A DNA stretch of 64,000 nt from an uncultured Roseateles sp. (GCA_946480605.1 CAMLKW010000001.1:14253-78252); one strand, 5' to 3'. Positions 32,352-41,171 are shown, numbered from the stretch's first letter. Notes: generated by a model not told the origin, from the letters alone. Made by a program: numbers and translations.

Positions 32352-34247
32352 ATGCGCCTCATCGCTTCGCTTCTGCTCGCCCTGCCCGCCCTGGCCCAAG
32401 CCCTGGGCAGCCCCGACGGGCAAATCCAGGTCGACGTCTCGGTCAATGCCCAGCAGCAACTGGTCTACACGGTGCAGCGCGCCGGCCAGCCGGTGCTGCT
32501 GGCCTCGCGGCTGGGCCTGGTGCTGGAACAGGGCGACTACGCCAACGGGTTGAAACTCGTGGCGACCTCGCCCGTCAAGGCCCACCGCGAGCAGTACACG
32601 CTGGCTGCGGGCAAGAAGAGCCGCGTGGACTACCGCGCCAACGAGCAGGCCTTCACCGTGGCCAACGCGGCCGGCCAGAAGTTGACCGTCACGCTGCGCG
32701 CCTCCAACGACGGCCTGGCGCTGCGCTACACGGTGGACGGCGCGGGCAAGAAGACCTTCAAGGACGAGCTGACCAGCTTCGCCTTCCCCACCGACGCCCG
32801 TGCGTGGCTGCAACCCATGTCCGTCGCCAAGACGGGCTATGCACGCACCAACCCGTCTTATGAAGAGCACTACCAGGCCGACATCCCCGTCGGCACGAAG
32901 GCGCCCTCGCACGCGGGCTGGGTCTTCCCCGCACTGTTCCGCGCCGGTGTCAGCTGGGTGGCGTTGACCGAGGCCGGCATGGACGGCCGCTTCCACGCGT
33001 CGCGGCTGGCCAGCGACTCGACCGGCGGCACCTACCGCATCGGCCTGCCCGAGCCCAGCGAGGTCTTCACCGGCGGCCATCTGCTGGCCGATGTGGACGG
33101 GCCGCTGACCACGCCCTGGCGCGTGCTCGCCATCGGCTCGCTGAAGACGGTCATGGAGTCGACGCTCGGCACCGATCTCGCCGCGCCCGCGGTCGCCTTC
33201 GACAAGAAAAGGCTGCAGCCCGGCCATGCGTCCTGGAGCTGGGCCATCCTGAAGGACGACGCGACCGTCTTCGACGTGCAGAAGCGCTTCGTCGACTACG
33301 CCGCCGACATGCGCTGGAACTACACGCTGGTGGATGCCTACTGGGACAAGAAGATCGGCGACGCCAAGATGAAGGAGCTGGCCGACTACGCCAAGACCAG
33401 GAGCGTCGGCATCCTGGCCTGGTACAACTCCTCGGGCGCCTGGAACGACACCGACATGAGCCCCAAGAGCGCGCTGCTGAACCCGGCCGACCGCGCCAAG
33501 GAGTTCGCCCGCATGAAAGCCATCGGCGTGAAGGGCCTGAAGGTGGACTTCTTCGGCGGTGACGGCGCTTCGATGATGGCCTACTACGTGGACCTGCTGA
33601 AGGAGACGGCCGCCGCCGGCCTGCTGCTGAACTTCCACGGCGCCACGCTGCCGCGTGGCTGGAGCCGCACCTACCCCCACCTGATGACGGTGGAGGCCGT
33701 GAAGGGTTTCGAGTTCGCCACCTTCACGCAGGGCGACCAGGACAAAGTCGCTCATCAGGCGGCCATGATCCCGTTCACGCGCAACCTGTTCGACCCCATG
33801 GACTTCACGCCCATGGTGTTCGGCGACATTCCCAAGATCAAGCGCGCGACGCGCAACGGCTTCGAGCTGGCGCAAAGCGTGCTGTTCCTGTCCGGCATCC
33901 AGCACTACGCCGAGACGCCCGAGGGCATGGCCACCGTGCCGGCCTACGTGAAGGGCTTCCTGCGCGAGCTGCCACGGGCCTGGGACGAGGTGCGCTTCCT
34001 GGACGGCGAGCCCGGCAAGTACGTCGTCATCGCGCGCCGCGCCGGCAAGCAGTGGTTCGTCGCCGGCCTGAACGCCGACGACACGCCGCGCGAGATCACG
34101 CTGGACCTGGGCTGGCTGGGCGCGAAGGACGGCCAGCTCATCACCGACGGCGCCGGCCCCCGCGAGTTCAGCGAAGGCAAGCTGTCCGCCTCGGCGCCGA
34201 AGCTGACGCTGGCGCCACGCGGCGGCTTCGTCGCTCGCTTTCGCTGA
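32352..34247 (+). CDS. Secreted GH97 glycosidase, retaining type
   Basis: 631 residues; signal peptide ends near ALAQA. An N-terminal beta-super-sandwich (about 20-290) is followed by the TIM barrel beginning WNYTLVDAYW. The catalytic stretch GLKVDFFGGDG places a nucleophilic Asp at about 399, the pattern of retaining GH97 enzymes (alpha-galactosidase or beta-L-arabinopyranosidase) rather than the inverting alpha-glucosidase SusB, which uses glutamates. In an arabinan/arabinogalactan locus, removal of terminal galactose or arabinopyranose caps fits. The stop overlaps an ATG of the regulator frame. Confidence 0.9.
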   Translation: MRLIASLLLALPALAQALGSPDGQIQVDVSVNAQQQLVYTVQRAGQPVLLASRLGLVLEQGDYANGLKLVATSPVKAHREQYTLAAGKKSRVDYRANEQAFTVANAAGQKLTVTLRASNDGLALRYTVDGAGKKTFKDELTSFAFPTDARAWLQPMSVAKTGYARTNPSYEEHYQADIPVGTKAPSHAGWVFPALFRAGVSWVALTEAGMDGRFHASRLASDSTGGTYRIGLPEPSEVFTGGHLLADVDGPLTTPWRVLAIGSLKTVMESTLGTDLAAPAVAFDKKRLQPGHASWSWAILKDDATVFDVQKRFVDYAADMRWNYTLVDAYWDKKIGDAKMKELADYAKTRSVGILAWYNSSGAWNDTDMSPKSALLNPADRAKEFARMKAIGVKGLKVDFFGGDGASMMAYYVDLLKETAAAGLLLNFHGATLPRGWSRTYPHLMTVEAVKGFEFATFTQGDQDKVAHQAAMIPFTRNLFDPMDFTPMVFGDIPKIKRATRNGFELAQSVLFLSGIQHYAETPEGMATVPAYVKGFLRELPRAWDEVRFLDGEPGKYVVIARRAGKQWFVAGLNADDTPREITLDLGWLGAKDGQLITDGAGPREFSEGKLSASAPKLTLAPRGGFVARFR

Positions 34248-34294
34248 TGGGGCCCGATGCGAGCCGACTCAAGGTATTTGGTAGCCTGCCGCCG

Positions 34295-35047
34295 ATGAGA
34301 ACGCGCGCCGACCACTCCACCTACTCCGCCGAACCCGAAGGCAAGAGCCAGCACGCCCGCATCGTGCGCGACCTGGGCCTGGCCATCGTCGGAGGCGAGC
34401 TGAAGCCCGGCGACAAGCTGCCGCCCGAGGCGCAGCTGCTGGAGCGCTACGAGATCAGCCGCCCGGTGCTGCGCGAGGCCGTGCGCGTGCTCGTCGCCAA
34501 GGGCCTGGTGGTGTCGCGCCAGCGTGCCGGCGCCAGCGTGCGCCCGCGCAACGAGTGGCACATGCTGGACCCGGACGTGCTGTACTGGCTCATCCAGGCC
34601 CAGCCGCAGCGCGACTTCGTCGGAACGCTGCTGGAGGTCCGCCGCATCTTCGAACCCGCCGCCGCCGCGCTGGCCGCCAAGGCCGCCACCGACGAGCAGC
34701 TGGTGGGCATTGCCACCGCCTACGAAGGCATGGCCGCCGCCAGGACGACGGCCGAGCTGCTGGAGCCCGACCTCGCCTTCCACCGCCGCATCGCCGAGGC
34801 GACCGGCAACGACCTGCTGGCCTACATCGGCAACATGCTGTCGCTGGCGCTGCGCGAGTCCATCATCCTGAGCAGCCAGCTGCCCAACACGCACGAGCTT
34901 TCGCTGCCGCGCCACAAGGCCATCCTGACCGCGCTGCAGGCCCGCGACGCGCTGGGCGCCCGCCAGGCCACGCTGGTGCAGCTGGAAGAGACCGGCGACG
35001 ACATCGACACCGTGCTGGCCGCCGACGGCCGCGTGAACCTCGCCTGA
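34295..35047 (+). CDS. GntR-family regulator with FCD domain (FadR subfamily)
   Basis: 250 residues from ATG 34295; an in-frame ATG at 34247 overlapping the GH97 stop would add 16 residues. Winged helix (about 20-85) IVRDLGLAIVGGELKPGD, YEISRPVLREAVRVLVAKGL; then the helical FCD ligand domain (about 100-225) with metal-type residues in LAFHRRIAEATGND. FCD regulators typically sense sugar acids or keto acids and act as repressors. The twin TAGTCATACTTT sites at 23330 and 23394 have the expected GT-N3-AC core, so I infer control of the divergent catabolic promoters by an arabonate-like effector. Confidence 0.9.
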   Translation: MRTRADHSTYSAEPEGKSQHARIVRDLGLAIVGGELKPGDKLPPEAQLLERYEISRPVLREAVRVLVAKGLVVSRQRAGASVRPRNEWHMLDPDVLYWLIQAQPQRDFVGTLLEVRRIFEPAAAALAAKAATDEQLVGIATAYEGMAAARTTAELLEPDLAFHRRIAEATGNDLLAYIGNMLSLALRESIILSSQLPNTHELSLPRHKAILTALQARDALGARQATLVQLEETGDDIDTVLAADGRVNLA

Positions 35048-35061
35048 TCAAGAAGAACAAC

Positions 35062-36045
35062 ATGGCCCGCGAAGACGACGAAGACGACAACGGCGCGCTG
35101 ACCGACGCCAGCCCAAACCCCAACTGGTTCCTGCGTGCGCGGCTAAAGACGCGCCAGCTGCTGCTGCTGATCGCGCTGGACGACGAGCGCAACATCCACC
35201 GCGCCGCCGACGTGTTGTGCATGACCCAGCCGGCCGCCTCCAAGCAGTTGAAGGACCTGGAGGACATGCTGGACGTGAAGCTGTTCGAGCGCCACCCGCG
35301 CGGCATGGAGCCCACGCTGTACGGCGAGACCATGATCCGCCACGCGCGCATGGCGCTGACGTCGCTGTCGGCTGCACATGACGACATCGTCGCGCTGAAG
35401 CACGGGCTGTCGGGCCAGGTGGAGGTGGGCGTCATCATGACCCCCGCCATGGGCCTGCTGCCGCGCGCCATCTCGCGCATCAAGCTGCAGGCGCCCAAGC
35501 TGCGCATCGGCGTGCACATGGAAAGCAGCAAGGTGCTGCTGGACATGCTGAAGCGCGGCACGCTGGACTTCATGATCGGCCGCATCCTGGAAGAGGACGC
35601 CGCTGCGGGCCTGCACTACGAGGAATTGACGGTGGAGCCCGCCTGCGCGGTGGCGCGCGTGGGGCACCCGCTGCTGAAGGCCGACAACCTGAAGCTGGCG
35701 GACCTGGCCGACCAGCCATGGATCCTGCCGCCGCCCGGGAGCGTGCTGCGGCACCGGTGGGAGCTGATGTTCCGGCGTGCCGCGCTGGAGCCGCCGTCCA
35801 ATTGCGTCGATACGACGGCGTTGCTGCTGATCACGGCGTTGCTGCACCAGACGGATTCACTGCACGTGATGCCGGTGGAGGTGGCGCGGTACTACGCGTC
35901 GTTGAATGTGCTGGCCATCCTGCCCATCGAGCTGCCGTGTCACATGGATGCGTTCGGGATCATCACGCGTGAGGGGCATCTGATGTCGCCGGGGGCGAGA
36001 CAGCTGCTGCACGAAGTTCGATTGGCTGCTCGCGATTTGTACTGA
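35062..36045 (+). CDS. LysR-family sugar-locus regulator (GbpR-like)
   Basis: 327 residues. Helix-turn-helix about 27-85: LLLLIALDDERNIHRAADVL, MTQPAASKQLKDLEDMLDVK, LFERHPRGMEPT. The effector domain (about 115-320) contains LSGQVEVGVIMTPAMGLLPR and the hinge typical of LTTRs. The N-terminal ILxALDxxRxxxRAAxxLxxTQPAASK pattern is that of GbpR-like regulators that control galactose/arabinose uptake in Azospirillum and relatives. It is the last gene of the plus-strand operon, 14 bases after the GntR gene, and is the best candidate to activate the four minus-strand promoters described in this annotation; that link is inference. Confidence 0.9.
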   Translation: MAREDDEDDNGALTDASPNPNWFLRARLKTRQLLLLIALDDERNIHRAADVLCMTQPAASKQLKDLEDMLDVKLFERHPRGMEPTLYGETMIRHARMALTSLSAAHDDIVALKHGLSGQVEVGVIMTPAMGLLPRAISRIKLQAPKLRIGVHMESSKVLLDMLKRGTLDFMIGRILEEDAAAGLHYEELTVEPACAVARVGHPLLKADNLKLADLADQPWILPPPGSVLRHRWELMFRRAALEPPSNCVDTTALLLITALLHQTDSLHVMPVEVARYYASLNVLAILPIELPCHMDAFGIITREGHLMSPGARQLLHEVRLAARDLY

Positions 36046-36047
36046 GC

Positions 36048-36358
36048 TTCGTTGGTTGCTTTTGCGGAGTGTGCGCGTGCTCCCTGCATTGCCGGGAGTC
36101 CGTCCCGGCGGCCGGGTAACTTTCTTCTGCGGGGCCAGAAGAAAGTCACCAAAGAAGAGGCCCTGAACCGCACACGAGCGCGGAGCCGCCCAGAGCGGCG
36201 CGCGAAAACAACCAGCGGCGTTGCGCCCAGACGCGAGCCGCTGCGCTCTCGCCGCTGTCCTAGTGACGAGCGTCACTTATCGCCGCTTCAGACCGGTTAA
36301 CGCCGGCTGCACGCCGGGCTTACGAGGAGTGCGAAGACAGCGTCGCTCGGGCGACGCG
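36048..36358 (-). repeat. Interspersed ~310-bp repeat, copy B
   Basis: Minus-orientation copy filling the gap between the LysR stop and the VOC gene. Hairpin ACTTTCTTCTG-CGGGGC-CAGAAGAAAGT; inner-end sequence GCGTCGCTCGGGCGACGCG at 36340-36358. The distal end reads (minus strand) CGCAAAAGCAACCAACGAAG, related to the ends of copies C and D. Nothing else is seen in this 325-base gap. Confidence 0.8.
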
Positions 36359-36370
36359 TTCAGTTGGCGC

Positions 36371-36739
36371 TCAGGTGCTGACTGCGTTCGTGAACGTCAG
36401 GCGGTTGCCGAACGGGTCGGTCACGCTCACGTCGCGCGAACCCCAGGGCGTGTCATGGATGCCGGGGCGCGAGTGGTCGTAATGTTTGGCGCTCAGCTCG
36501 GCGTGGAAAGCTTCGATGTCGCTGACGCGGATGCGCATGCCCGCGCCCGGGCAGCAGTCGCCATGGTGCTCGCTCAAATGCAGCACGCAGTCGCCACGCG
36601 ACACCTGCATATACAGCGGCAGGCCGGGCTCGAAGCGGTGCTCCCAGTCGACGGTGAAGCCCAGGATGTCCACATAGAACTCGCGCGCCTTGGCCTCGTT
36701 GAAGCTGCGCAGGATGGGGGTGGTCTGGTCGAAGTGCAT
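36371..36739 (-). CDS. VOC/glyoxalase superfamily protein
   Basis: 122 residues in two beta-alpha-beta-beta-beta halves: ILRSFNEAKAREFYVDILGF then VDWEHRFEPGLPLYMQVSRG; second half DIEAFHAELSAKHY and SRDVSMTDPFGNRLTF-type ending (here SVTDPFGNRLTFTNAV). This is the single-domain glyoxalase/bleomycin-resistance/dioxygenase fold. Which chemistry it performs cannot be read; HLSEHHGDCCPGAG may carry metal ligands. It belongs with the small gene upstream rather than with the arabinan genes. Confidence 0.88.
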   Translation of the reverse strand: MHFDQTTPILRSFNEAKAREFYVDILGFTVDWEHRFEPGLPLYMQVSRGDCVLHLSEHHGDCCPGAGMRIRVSDIEAFHAELSAKHYDHSRPGIHDTPWGSRDVSVTDPFGNRLTFTNAVST

Positions 36740-36774
36740 GCCCCAGTGTGCCGGCTCGGCATCGTGGGTTCGCG

Positions 36775-37077
36775 TCAGTCGTCCTCAGGGCTGACGAAGA
36801 CCGCCCGGAAGGCCTCGGCGAACTCGCGTGACGCGCTGAAGGTCAGCGTGACGGTGATCCAGCCGCCGGCCTCGTGCTGGATCAGCAGTTCATGGTCCCA
36901 GTCGTTGCCGTCTTCCACGGAGCCTTGCCGGTCGCCGTAGTTTGTCTGCGCCCAGGCCAGTACTTGATCCACCTCGGCCATCACGGCCGCATGCTCGGCC
37001 TCGCGGGTGGAGGCCATGGCTTCCAGCGTGAGGATGTCGTCGGAGCTGTCGGTGAGGGCTAAGGTGAGATGGCGCAT
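36775..37077 (-). CDS. Small hypothetical protein
   Basis: 100 residues, acidic, no signal or membrane segment: MRHLTLALTDSSDDIL at the start and AEAFRAVFVSPEDD at the end. A central helix EAEHAAVMAEVDQVLAWAQT precedes beta-type sequence with WDHELLIQHEAGGWITVTLT. I do not recognise a family. Composition and frame resemble genuine host genes, and it is 35 bases upstream of the VOC gene on the same strand, so a two-gene unit is likely. Confidence 0.7.
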   Translation of the reverse strand: MRHLTLALTDSSDDILTLEAMASTREAEHAAVMAEVDQVLAWAQTNYGDRQGSVEDGNDWDHELLIQHEAGGWITVTLTFSASREFAEAFRAVFVSPEDD

Positions 37078-37114
37078 GGGGTGAAGCGTAAGCGGGCCGG
37101 CGCTTGGGGGTCAG

Positions 37115-37427
37115 CTTGGCTTGGATGCTTTTTCGGGGAGCGCTGCTGATCGAGAGATTGCCGGGAGTCCCGCCCGGCGGCGGGGTAACTTTCTTCTGTC
37201 TTGCCAGAAGAAAGTCACCAAAGAAGAGGCGCTGAACCGCACACGAGCATCACGGCGCCATGACCGGCGCGCGAAAACAGCCTACGGTGAGGCGCCCCGA
37301 CGCGAGCCGCTGCGCTCTCGCGGCTGTCCCTATGACGAGCACCACCTATCGCCCCTTCACGCCGCTTAACGCCGGCTGCACGCCGGGCTCACCAGGAATA
37401 CCAAGTCAGCGTCGCTCGGGCGACGCG
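37115..37427 (-). repeat. Interspersed ~310-bp repeat, copy C
   Basis: Minus-orientation copy. Hairpin ACTTTCTTCTG-TCTTGC-CAGAAGAAAGT at about 37189-37216: the loop differs entirely from the other copies while the 11-bp stem is intact. Its outer end (CGGCAATCTCTCGATCAGCA on the minus strand) is identical to the outer end of copy D, and its inner end is GCGTCGCTCGGGCGACGCG. C and D are therefore closer to each other and face outward. Confidence 0.8.
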
Positions 37428-37924
37428 AGGTGGTGTCCGCAAACTCGGCACCTGCATCGAAGAATCGTTGGGGTTCACCGCGCCCAACCCCGCCTATGTG
37501 CTTACTGCCCGTGCACAAACAAAGCTAGGGTCGCCACAATGCGCGGCAGTCGCATGATGAGCAAGGCAGCTAGCTTGATAGCTGGCCCATCGTTTCTGAA
37601 GTGGTCCAACACAGTTGCAGCCGTGTCGCGTCCTTTTGGTAGGCCGGCACCGTAGCCGGCAACGCCACGAGTGACTTGACGGGAGATGGGCTTACGGGGT
37701 TTGACGCTGTCTTTATGGCGAGTGATTACCGAATCTTTCATGACCATTCCGCTTAGCCCAGCTTGGGATGGCACCAAATGAAAGCGGCAGCCATCAATCC
37801 AAACTGGAAAGATGAGCTGCCGGAGCCCGGTTACTCGGCGGGCCGCTTCCGCGGCCGACGGGCGTAAATATAGCTCTCAGGTTGGAATAGGCAAAGCGAA
37901 CCGCAGACCGCGCAATCCACCGTG
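37428..37924. other. AT-richer segment between inverted repeats C and D
   Basis: About 500 bases of visibly lower GC than the surroundings, bounded by inverted copies of the interspersed repeat. It contains a degraded REP-like sequence (37467-37496), an inverted GCCGGC pair near 37643-37660, a possible 91-codon frame on the minus strand and a 29-codon frame on the plus strand (37778-37867). No transposase or known gene is seen. Confidence 0.5.
37502..37777 (-). CDS. Possible small ORF of unknown function
   Basis: 91 codons: basic N-terminal half (KDSVKPRKPISRQVTRGVAG) and a hydrophobic C-terminal stretch (IKLAALLIMRLPRIVATLAL) that could be a membrane helix. It is the only reasonable frame in the AT-richer segment between repeats C and D. 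No family recognised, no clear ribosome site; it may be chance. Confidence 0.25.
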   Translation of the reverse strand: MVPSQAGLSGMVMKDSVITRHKDSVKPRKPISRQVTRGVAGYGAGLPKGRDTAATVLDHFRNDGPAIKLAALLIMRLPRIVATLALFVHGQ

Positions 37925-38237
37925 CTGTCGCCAGAGCGATGCTGACTTCGTATTTCTGATGAGCCCGGCGTGCAGCCGGCGTTAAGCGGCGTAAAGGGCC
38001 GATGGATGGCGCTCGTCACAAGGACAGCCGCGAGAGCGCAGCGGGTCGCGCGTGGGCGCCAAGCTGCAGGCTGTTTTCGCGCGCCGCTCATGGCGCCGCC
38101 GCGATGGTGTGCGGTTCAGGGCCTCTTCTTTGGTGACTTTCTTCTGGCCCCGCAGAAGAAAGTTACCGCGCTGCCGGGCGCGCATCCCGGCAATCTCTCG
38201 ATCAGCAGCGATCTTCCCGAGAGCATCCAACCAAGAC
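37925..38237 (+). repeat. Interspersed ~310-bp repeat, copy D
   Basis: Plus-orientation copy ending three bases from the GH43 stop. Hairpin ACTTTCTTCTG-GCCCCG-CAGAAGAAAGT at about 38137-38164. Compared with copy A, one stem pair has changed from T-A to C-G on both sides, a compensatory substitution. The distal end reads CAATCTCTCGATCAGCAGCG and then GAGAGCATCCAACCAAGAC. Confidence 0.8.
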
Positions 38238-38239
38238 CA

Positions 38240-39202
38240 TCACTTCTTGCAAGCAGAAGAAGGATTCGCCCTCGGCCCCGCCTTGGTCTGATGGATGAAC
38301 GGAATCGTCCCATCCGCGCGATACGAGAACTCCTCGATGGCCACCGACCGCCGATGCTCATGCCCCCCCGGCAGCTCTGCGTTGTGATACGCCACATAGC
38401 TGCGCCCGTTGAACTCGAAGAACGCCTGATGGATGGTCTTTGTCTTCGTGTTGCGCTCCATGACGACGCCCTGCGGCGTCCACGGCCCAACCGGTGACGG
38501 CCCCGTCATGTACGCCGTCTCTTCCGGCCAGTGCTGCGAATAGCTCAGGTAGTAGACGTTCTTGCCCATGACCTTGCGCTTGTGCAGATACGGCGCCTCC
38601 ACGAAATTGGCCACCGGCACCGTCGTGATCGGCCCGTCCAGCTCCGTCATGTTGGCCTTGAGCTTGGCGTACTTCAGCACCGTGTTGCCCCAGTACAGAT
38701 AGGCCTGGCCATCGTCGTCGACGAACACGCCGGGGTCGATGTCGTCCCAGGCGATGTCGGTCTGCTTGGTCATGTCGTTGGTGATCAGCGCCGAGCCGCG
38801 CGCATCGACGAACGGGCCGGTGGGCGAATCGGACACCGCCACGCCCACGGCAAAGCCCGGCACCGTCGCGTGCTCCACCGTCGAGTAGAACCAGTACCTG
38901 CCGTTGCGCTTGACGATGTCGGACGCCCACGCGCGGCCCTTGGCCCACGCGAAGGTCTTGGCGTTCAGCGGGATGCCTTCGTCCTTCCAGTTCACCATGT
39001 CGCAGGTGGAGAACAGGCGCCACTCGTGCATGACGTAGTCCTTGCCCTCGGGCTCTGCCTCGTCGCGGCCGGCGAACAGGTAGACACGGCCCCCATCCAC
39101 CAGCACGGCCGGGTCGGCCGTGTACAGCGGCGCGAACAGCGGGTTGGCGGCTTGGGCCGTGCCGCAGGCAAAGGCGGCGGCCAACAGGAGTTGCTTGAAC
39201 AT
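38240..39202 (-). CDS. Secreted GH43 arabinosidase/xylosidase-like enzyme
   Basis: 320 residues: signal peptide of about 19 (LLLAAAFACGTAQA), general base Asp30 in LYTADPAVLVDGGRVYLFAG, modulating Asp156 in DDIDPGVFVDDDGQAYLYWG, acid Glu202 in NFVEAPYLHKRK. The WASDIVKRNGRYWFYST block is characteristic of GH43. Specificity (arabinofuranose or xylose) is not readable. The ATG overlaps the stop of the YjfF-type permease (TGATG), making it the last gene of a transporter operon; the operon's 3' end abuts repeat copy D. Confidence 0.9.
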   Translation of the reverse strand: MFKQLLLAAAFACGTAQAANPLFAPLYTADPAVLVDGGRVYLFAGRDEAEPEGKDYVMHEWRLFSTCDMVNWKDEGIPLNAKTFAWAKGRAWASDIVKRNGRYWFYSTVEHATVPGFAVGVAVSDSPTGPFVDARGSALITNDMTKQTDIAWDDIDPGVFVDDDGQAYLYWGNTVLKYAKLKANMTELDGPITTVPVANFVEAPYLHKRKVMGKNVYYLSYSQHWPEETAYMTGPSPVGPWTPQGVVMERNTKTKTIHQAFFEFNGRSYVAYHNAELPGGHEHRRSVAIEEFSYRADGTIPFIHQTKAGPRANPSSACKK

Positions 39203-40170
39203 CAGTGTTGGGCCTTCTTCAAGGACAGCAGGCGCTGGACCGCGCAGAACACGAACAGCAGCGCGCCGATGACGATCTTGGTCCACCAGGAGCTGAGCGT
39301 GCCGTCGAAGGCGATCAGCGTCTGGATCAGGCCCAGCACCAGCACGCCCGACAGCGCACCAGCGACGAAGCCATAGCCGCCCGTCAGCACGGTGCCGCCA
39401 ATCACCACGGCGGCGATGGCGTCCAGCTCCACGCCCTGGCCATGCTGGCCGTAGCCGCTGAGCATGTAGAACGCGAACAGCAGGCCGGCCAGCGACGCGC
39501 AAAAGCCGCTGAGGCCGTACACCGCCACCTTGGTGCGGCCGACCGCCAGGCCCATCATCAACGCGGAAGCCTCGTTGCCGCCGAGCGCGTAGACGGTGCG
39601 GCCGAAGGCGGTCCAGTGCGCCAGCCACAGGCCCAGGCCCAGCACCACCAGCGCGATGACGGCGCCAGGCGACAGGAAGGCGTCGCCGAACAGCGGGATC
39701 TGCGTCTGCGACAGCGTGACGAACAGCGGCGCGTCGATGGTGATGCTGTCCACGCTGATGAGGAAGCACAGGCCGCGCGCCAGGAACATGCCGGCCAGCG
39801 TGACGATGAAGGCCTGCAGCTTGAACACGTGGATGACCAGCCCTTGCAGCGCGCCGAATGCCGCGCCGCCCAGCAGCACGACGACGATGACTGCTTCAGC
39901 CGGCCACTGCGCGACCTGGAGCAGCCAGGCGGCGACCATCGTGGTCAGCGCCAGCACGGAGCCCACCGACAGGTCGATGCCGCCGGACAGGATGACGAAG
40001 CTCATGCCCACCGCGATGACGAGCAGGAAGGCGTTGTCGATGAGCAGGTTCAGCACCACCTGCGTGGAGCCGAAGCCGGTGTAGCTGGTCGCACCCGCGG
40101 CGAACAGCAGCAGCATCAGCACGACGCTGACCCAGGTGGTGAAGGAAGGGGCGGAGAGCAGGCGCTTCAT
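39202..40170 (-). CDS. yjfF: Sugar ABC permease, YjfF type
   Basis: 322 residues with about ten helices, CUT2/RbsC family. Features: FVILSGGIDLSVGSVLALTT (about 55-75), TVYALGGNEASALMMGLAVG, and VVIGGTVLTGGYGFVAGALS. It pairs with the YtfT-type permease upstream (four-base overlap), as YjfF pairs with YtfT in the E. coli galactofuranose importer. In this locus a furanose form of arabinose is the probable ligand. Confidence 0.92.
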   Translation of the reverse strand: MKRLLSAPSFTTWVSVVLMLLLFAAGATSYTGFGSTQVVLNLLIDNAFLLVIAVGMSFVILSGGIDLSVGSVLALTTMVAAWLLQVAQWPAEAVIVVVLLGGAAFGALQGLVIHVFKLQAFIVTLAGMFLARGLCFLISVDSITIDAPLFVTLSQTQIPLFGDAFLSPGAVIALVVLGLGLWLAHWTAFGRTVYALGGNEASALMMGLAVGRTKVAVYGLSGFCASLAGLLFAFYMLSGYGQHGQGVELDAIAAVVIGGTVLTGGYGFVAGALSGVLVLGLIQTLIAFDGTLSSWWTKIVIGALLFVFCAVQRLLSLKKAQH

Positions 40171-41171
40171 GCGGACCTCCGCGACCAGATGGACGACTGC
40201 GAGATGCAGACGGCGAACACGACGACGGCCTTGACGACCATGGTGACCTGCGGCGGCACGCCCAGCGCGTAGATGGCGGAGGTCAGCGTCTGGATGATGA
40301 GCGCGCCGATCAGGCTGCCGAGCAGGCTGAACTTGCCACCGTTCAGCTGTCCGCCGCCCAGCGTGACGGCCAGGATGGCATCCAGCTCCAGCAGCAGGCC
40401 GGCGTTGTTGGCGTCGGCGCTCTTGATGTTGGACGAGATCAACAGGCCCGCCAGGCCCGAGCCCAGGCTGCAGTAGACGTAGACGAAGAACACGATGGCC
40501 GCCGTGCGCACGCCGGCCAGCCGCGCGGCGACGGGGTTGATGCCGACCGTCTGGATGAACAGACCCAGCGCAGTGCGCTTCATCAGCAGCGCGGTGAGAC
40601 CCGCGACGATGGCGACGACGTAGAAGGACACCGGCAGGCCCAGCACGTAGCCGGCGCCCAGCCAGAAGAAGCTGGCGGGCTCGTAGACGGTGATGATCTG
40701 GCCGTCGGTCAGCAGCTGCGCCAGACCCCGGCCGGCGACCATCAGGATCAGCGTCGCGATGATGGGCTGCAGGCCCAGGCCGGCGACGAGCAGGCCGTTC
40801 CACAGGCCGCACAGCAGCGCGGCGCCGAGTGCCGCTGCGAACGCGACGGCCAGGCCGTGCTCGGCGACCAGCACGCAGGCCACGGTGCCGGAGATGGCGA
40901 CGATGGCGCCCACCGACACGTCGATGCCGCGCGTGGCGATGACCAGCGTCATGCCCAAGGCGGCCAGCATCAGCGGTGCGGCCCGGTGCAGGATGTCGAC
41001 GAGGTTGCCGTACAGGCGGCCGTCCTTGATCTCCAGGTGCAGGAAGCCGGGCACGCTGAAGGCGGCGATGGCCAGCAGCAGCGCAAGCGCGGCCAGTGGG
41101 CGGAACAGCGGATGGCGCCAGACAGCAGCGCGCGCGGGAGGAGAGGACATGGCTAGCGTGGGAGAACTCAT
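40167..41171 (-). CDS. ytfT: Sugar ABC permease, YtfT type
   Basis: 334 residues, CUT2 permease. VIATRGIDVSVGAIVAISGT and LLLELDAILAVTLGGGQLNG are family landmarks; the N-terminus is rich in Ala/Pro before helix one (PLFRPLAALALLLAIAAFSV). An internal ATG seven codons in gives a slightly shorter alternative. Its start overlaps the GH31 stop by four bases (ATGA), an unusual coupling of a periplasmic hydrolase gene to a permease gene. Confidence 0.92.
   Translation of the reverse strand: MSSPTLAMSSPPARAAVWRHPLFRPLAALALLLAIAAFSVPGFLHLEIKDGRLYGNLVDILHRAAPLMLAALGMTLVIATRGIDVSVGAIVAISGTVACVLVAEHGLAVAFAAALGAALLCGLWNGLLVAGLGLQPIIATLILMVAGRGLAQLLTDGQIITVYEPASFFWLGAGYVLGLPVSFYVVAIVAGLTALLMKRTALGLFIQTVGINPVAARLAGVRTAAIVFFVYVYCSLGSGLAGLLISSNIKSADANNAGLLLELDAILAVTLGGGQLNGGKFSLLGSLIGALIIQTLTSAIYALGVPPQVTMVVKAVVVFAVCISQSSIWSRRSA

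Noticed and set aside
37778..37867. A 29-codon frame starting MKAAAINPNWKDELPEPGYS
   Set aside because: Too short, no ribosome site or homologue recognised; noted only because it lies in the AT-richer insert between repeats C and D.
26531..38237. CRISPR array
   Set aside because: The repeats are about 310 bp, dispersed, in both orientations and without regular spacers; no cas genes are present.
37831..38490. Small basic frames through the repeat copies (for example frames containing VTFFWPRRRKLP or VTFFCGARRKSPKKRP)
   Set aside because: They recur in every repeat copy and arise from the conserved hairpin DNA, in different frames and with different lengths.
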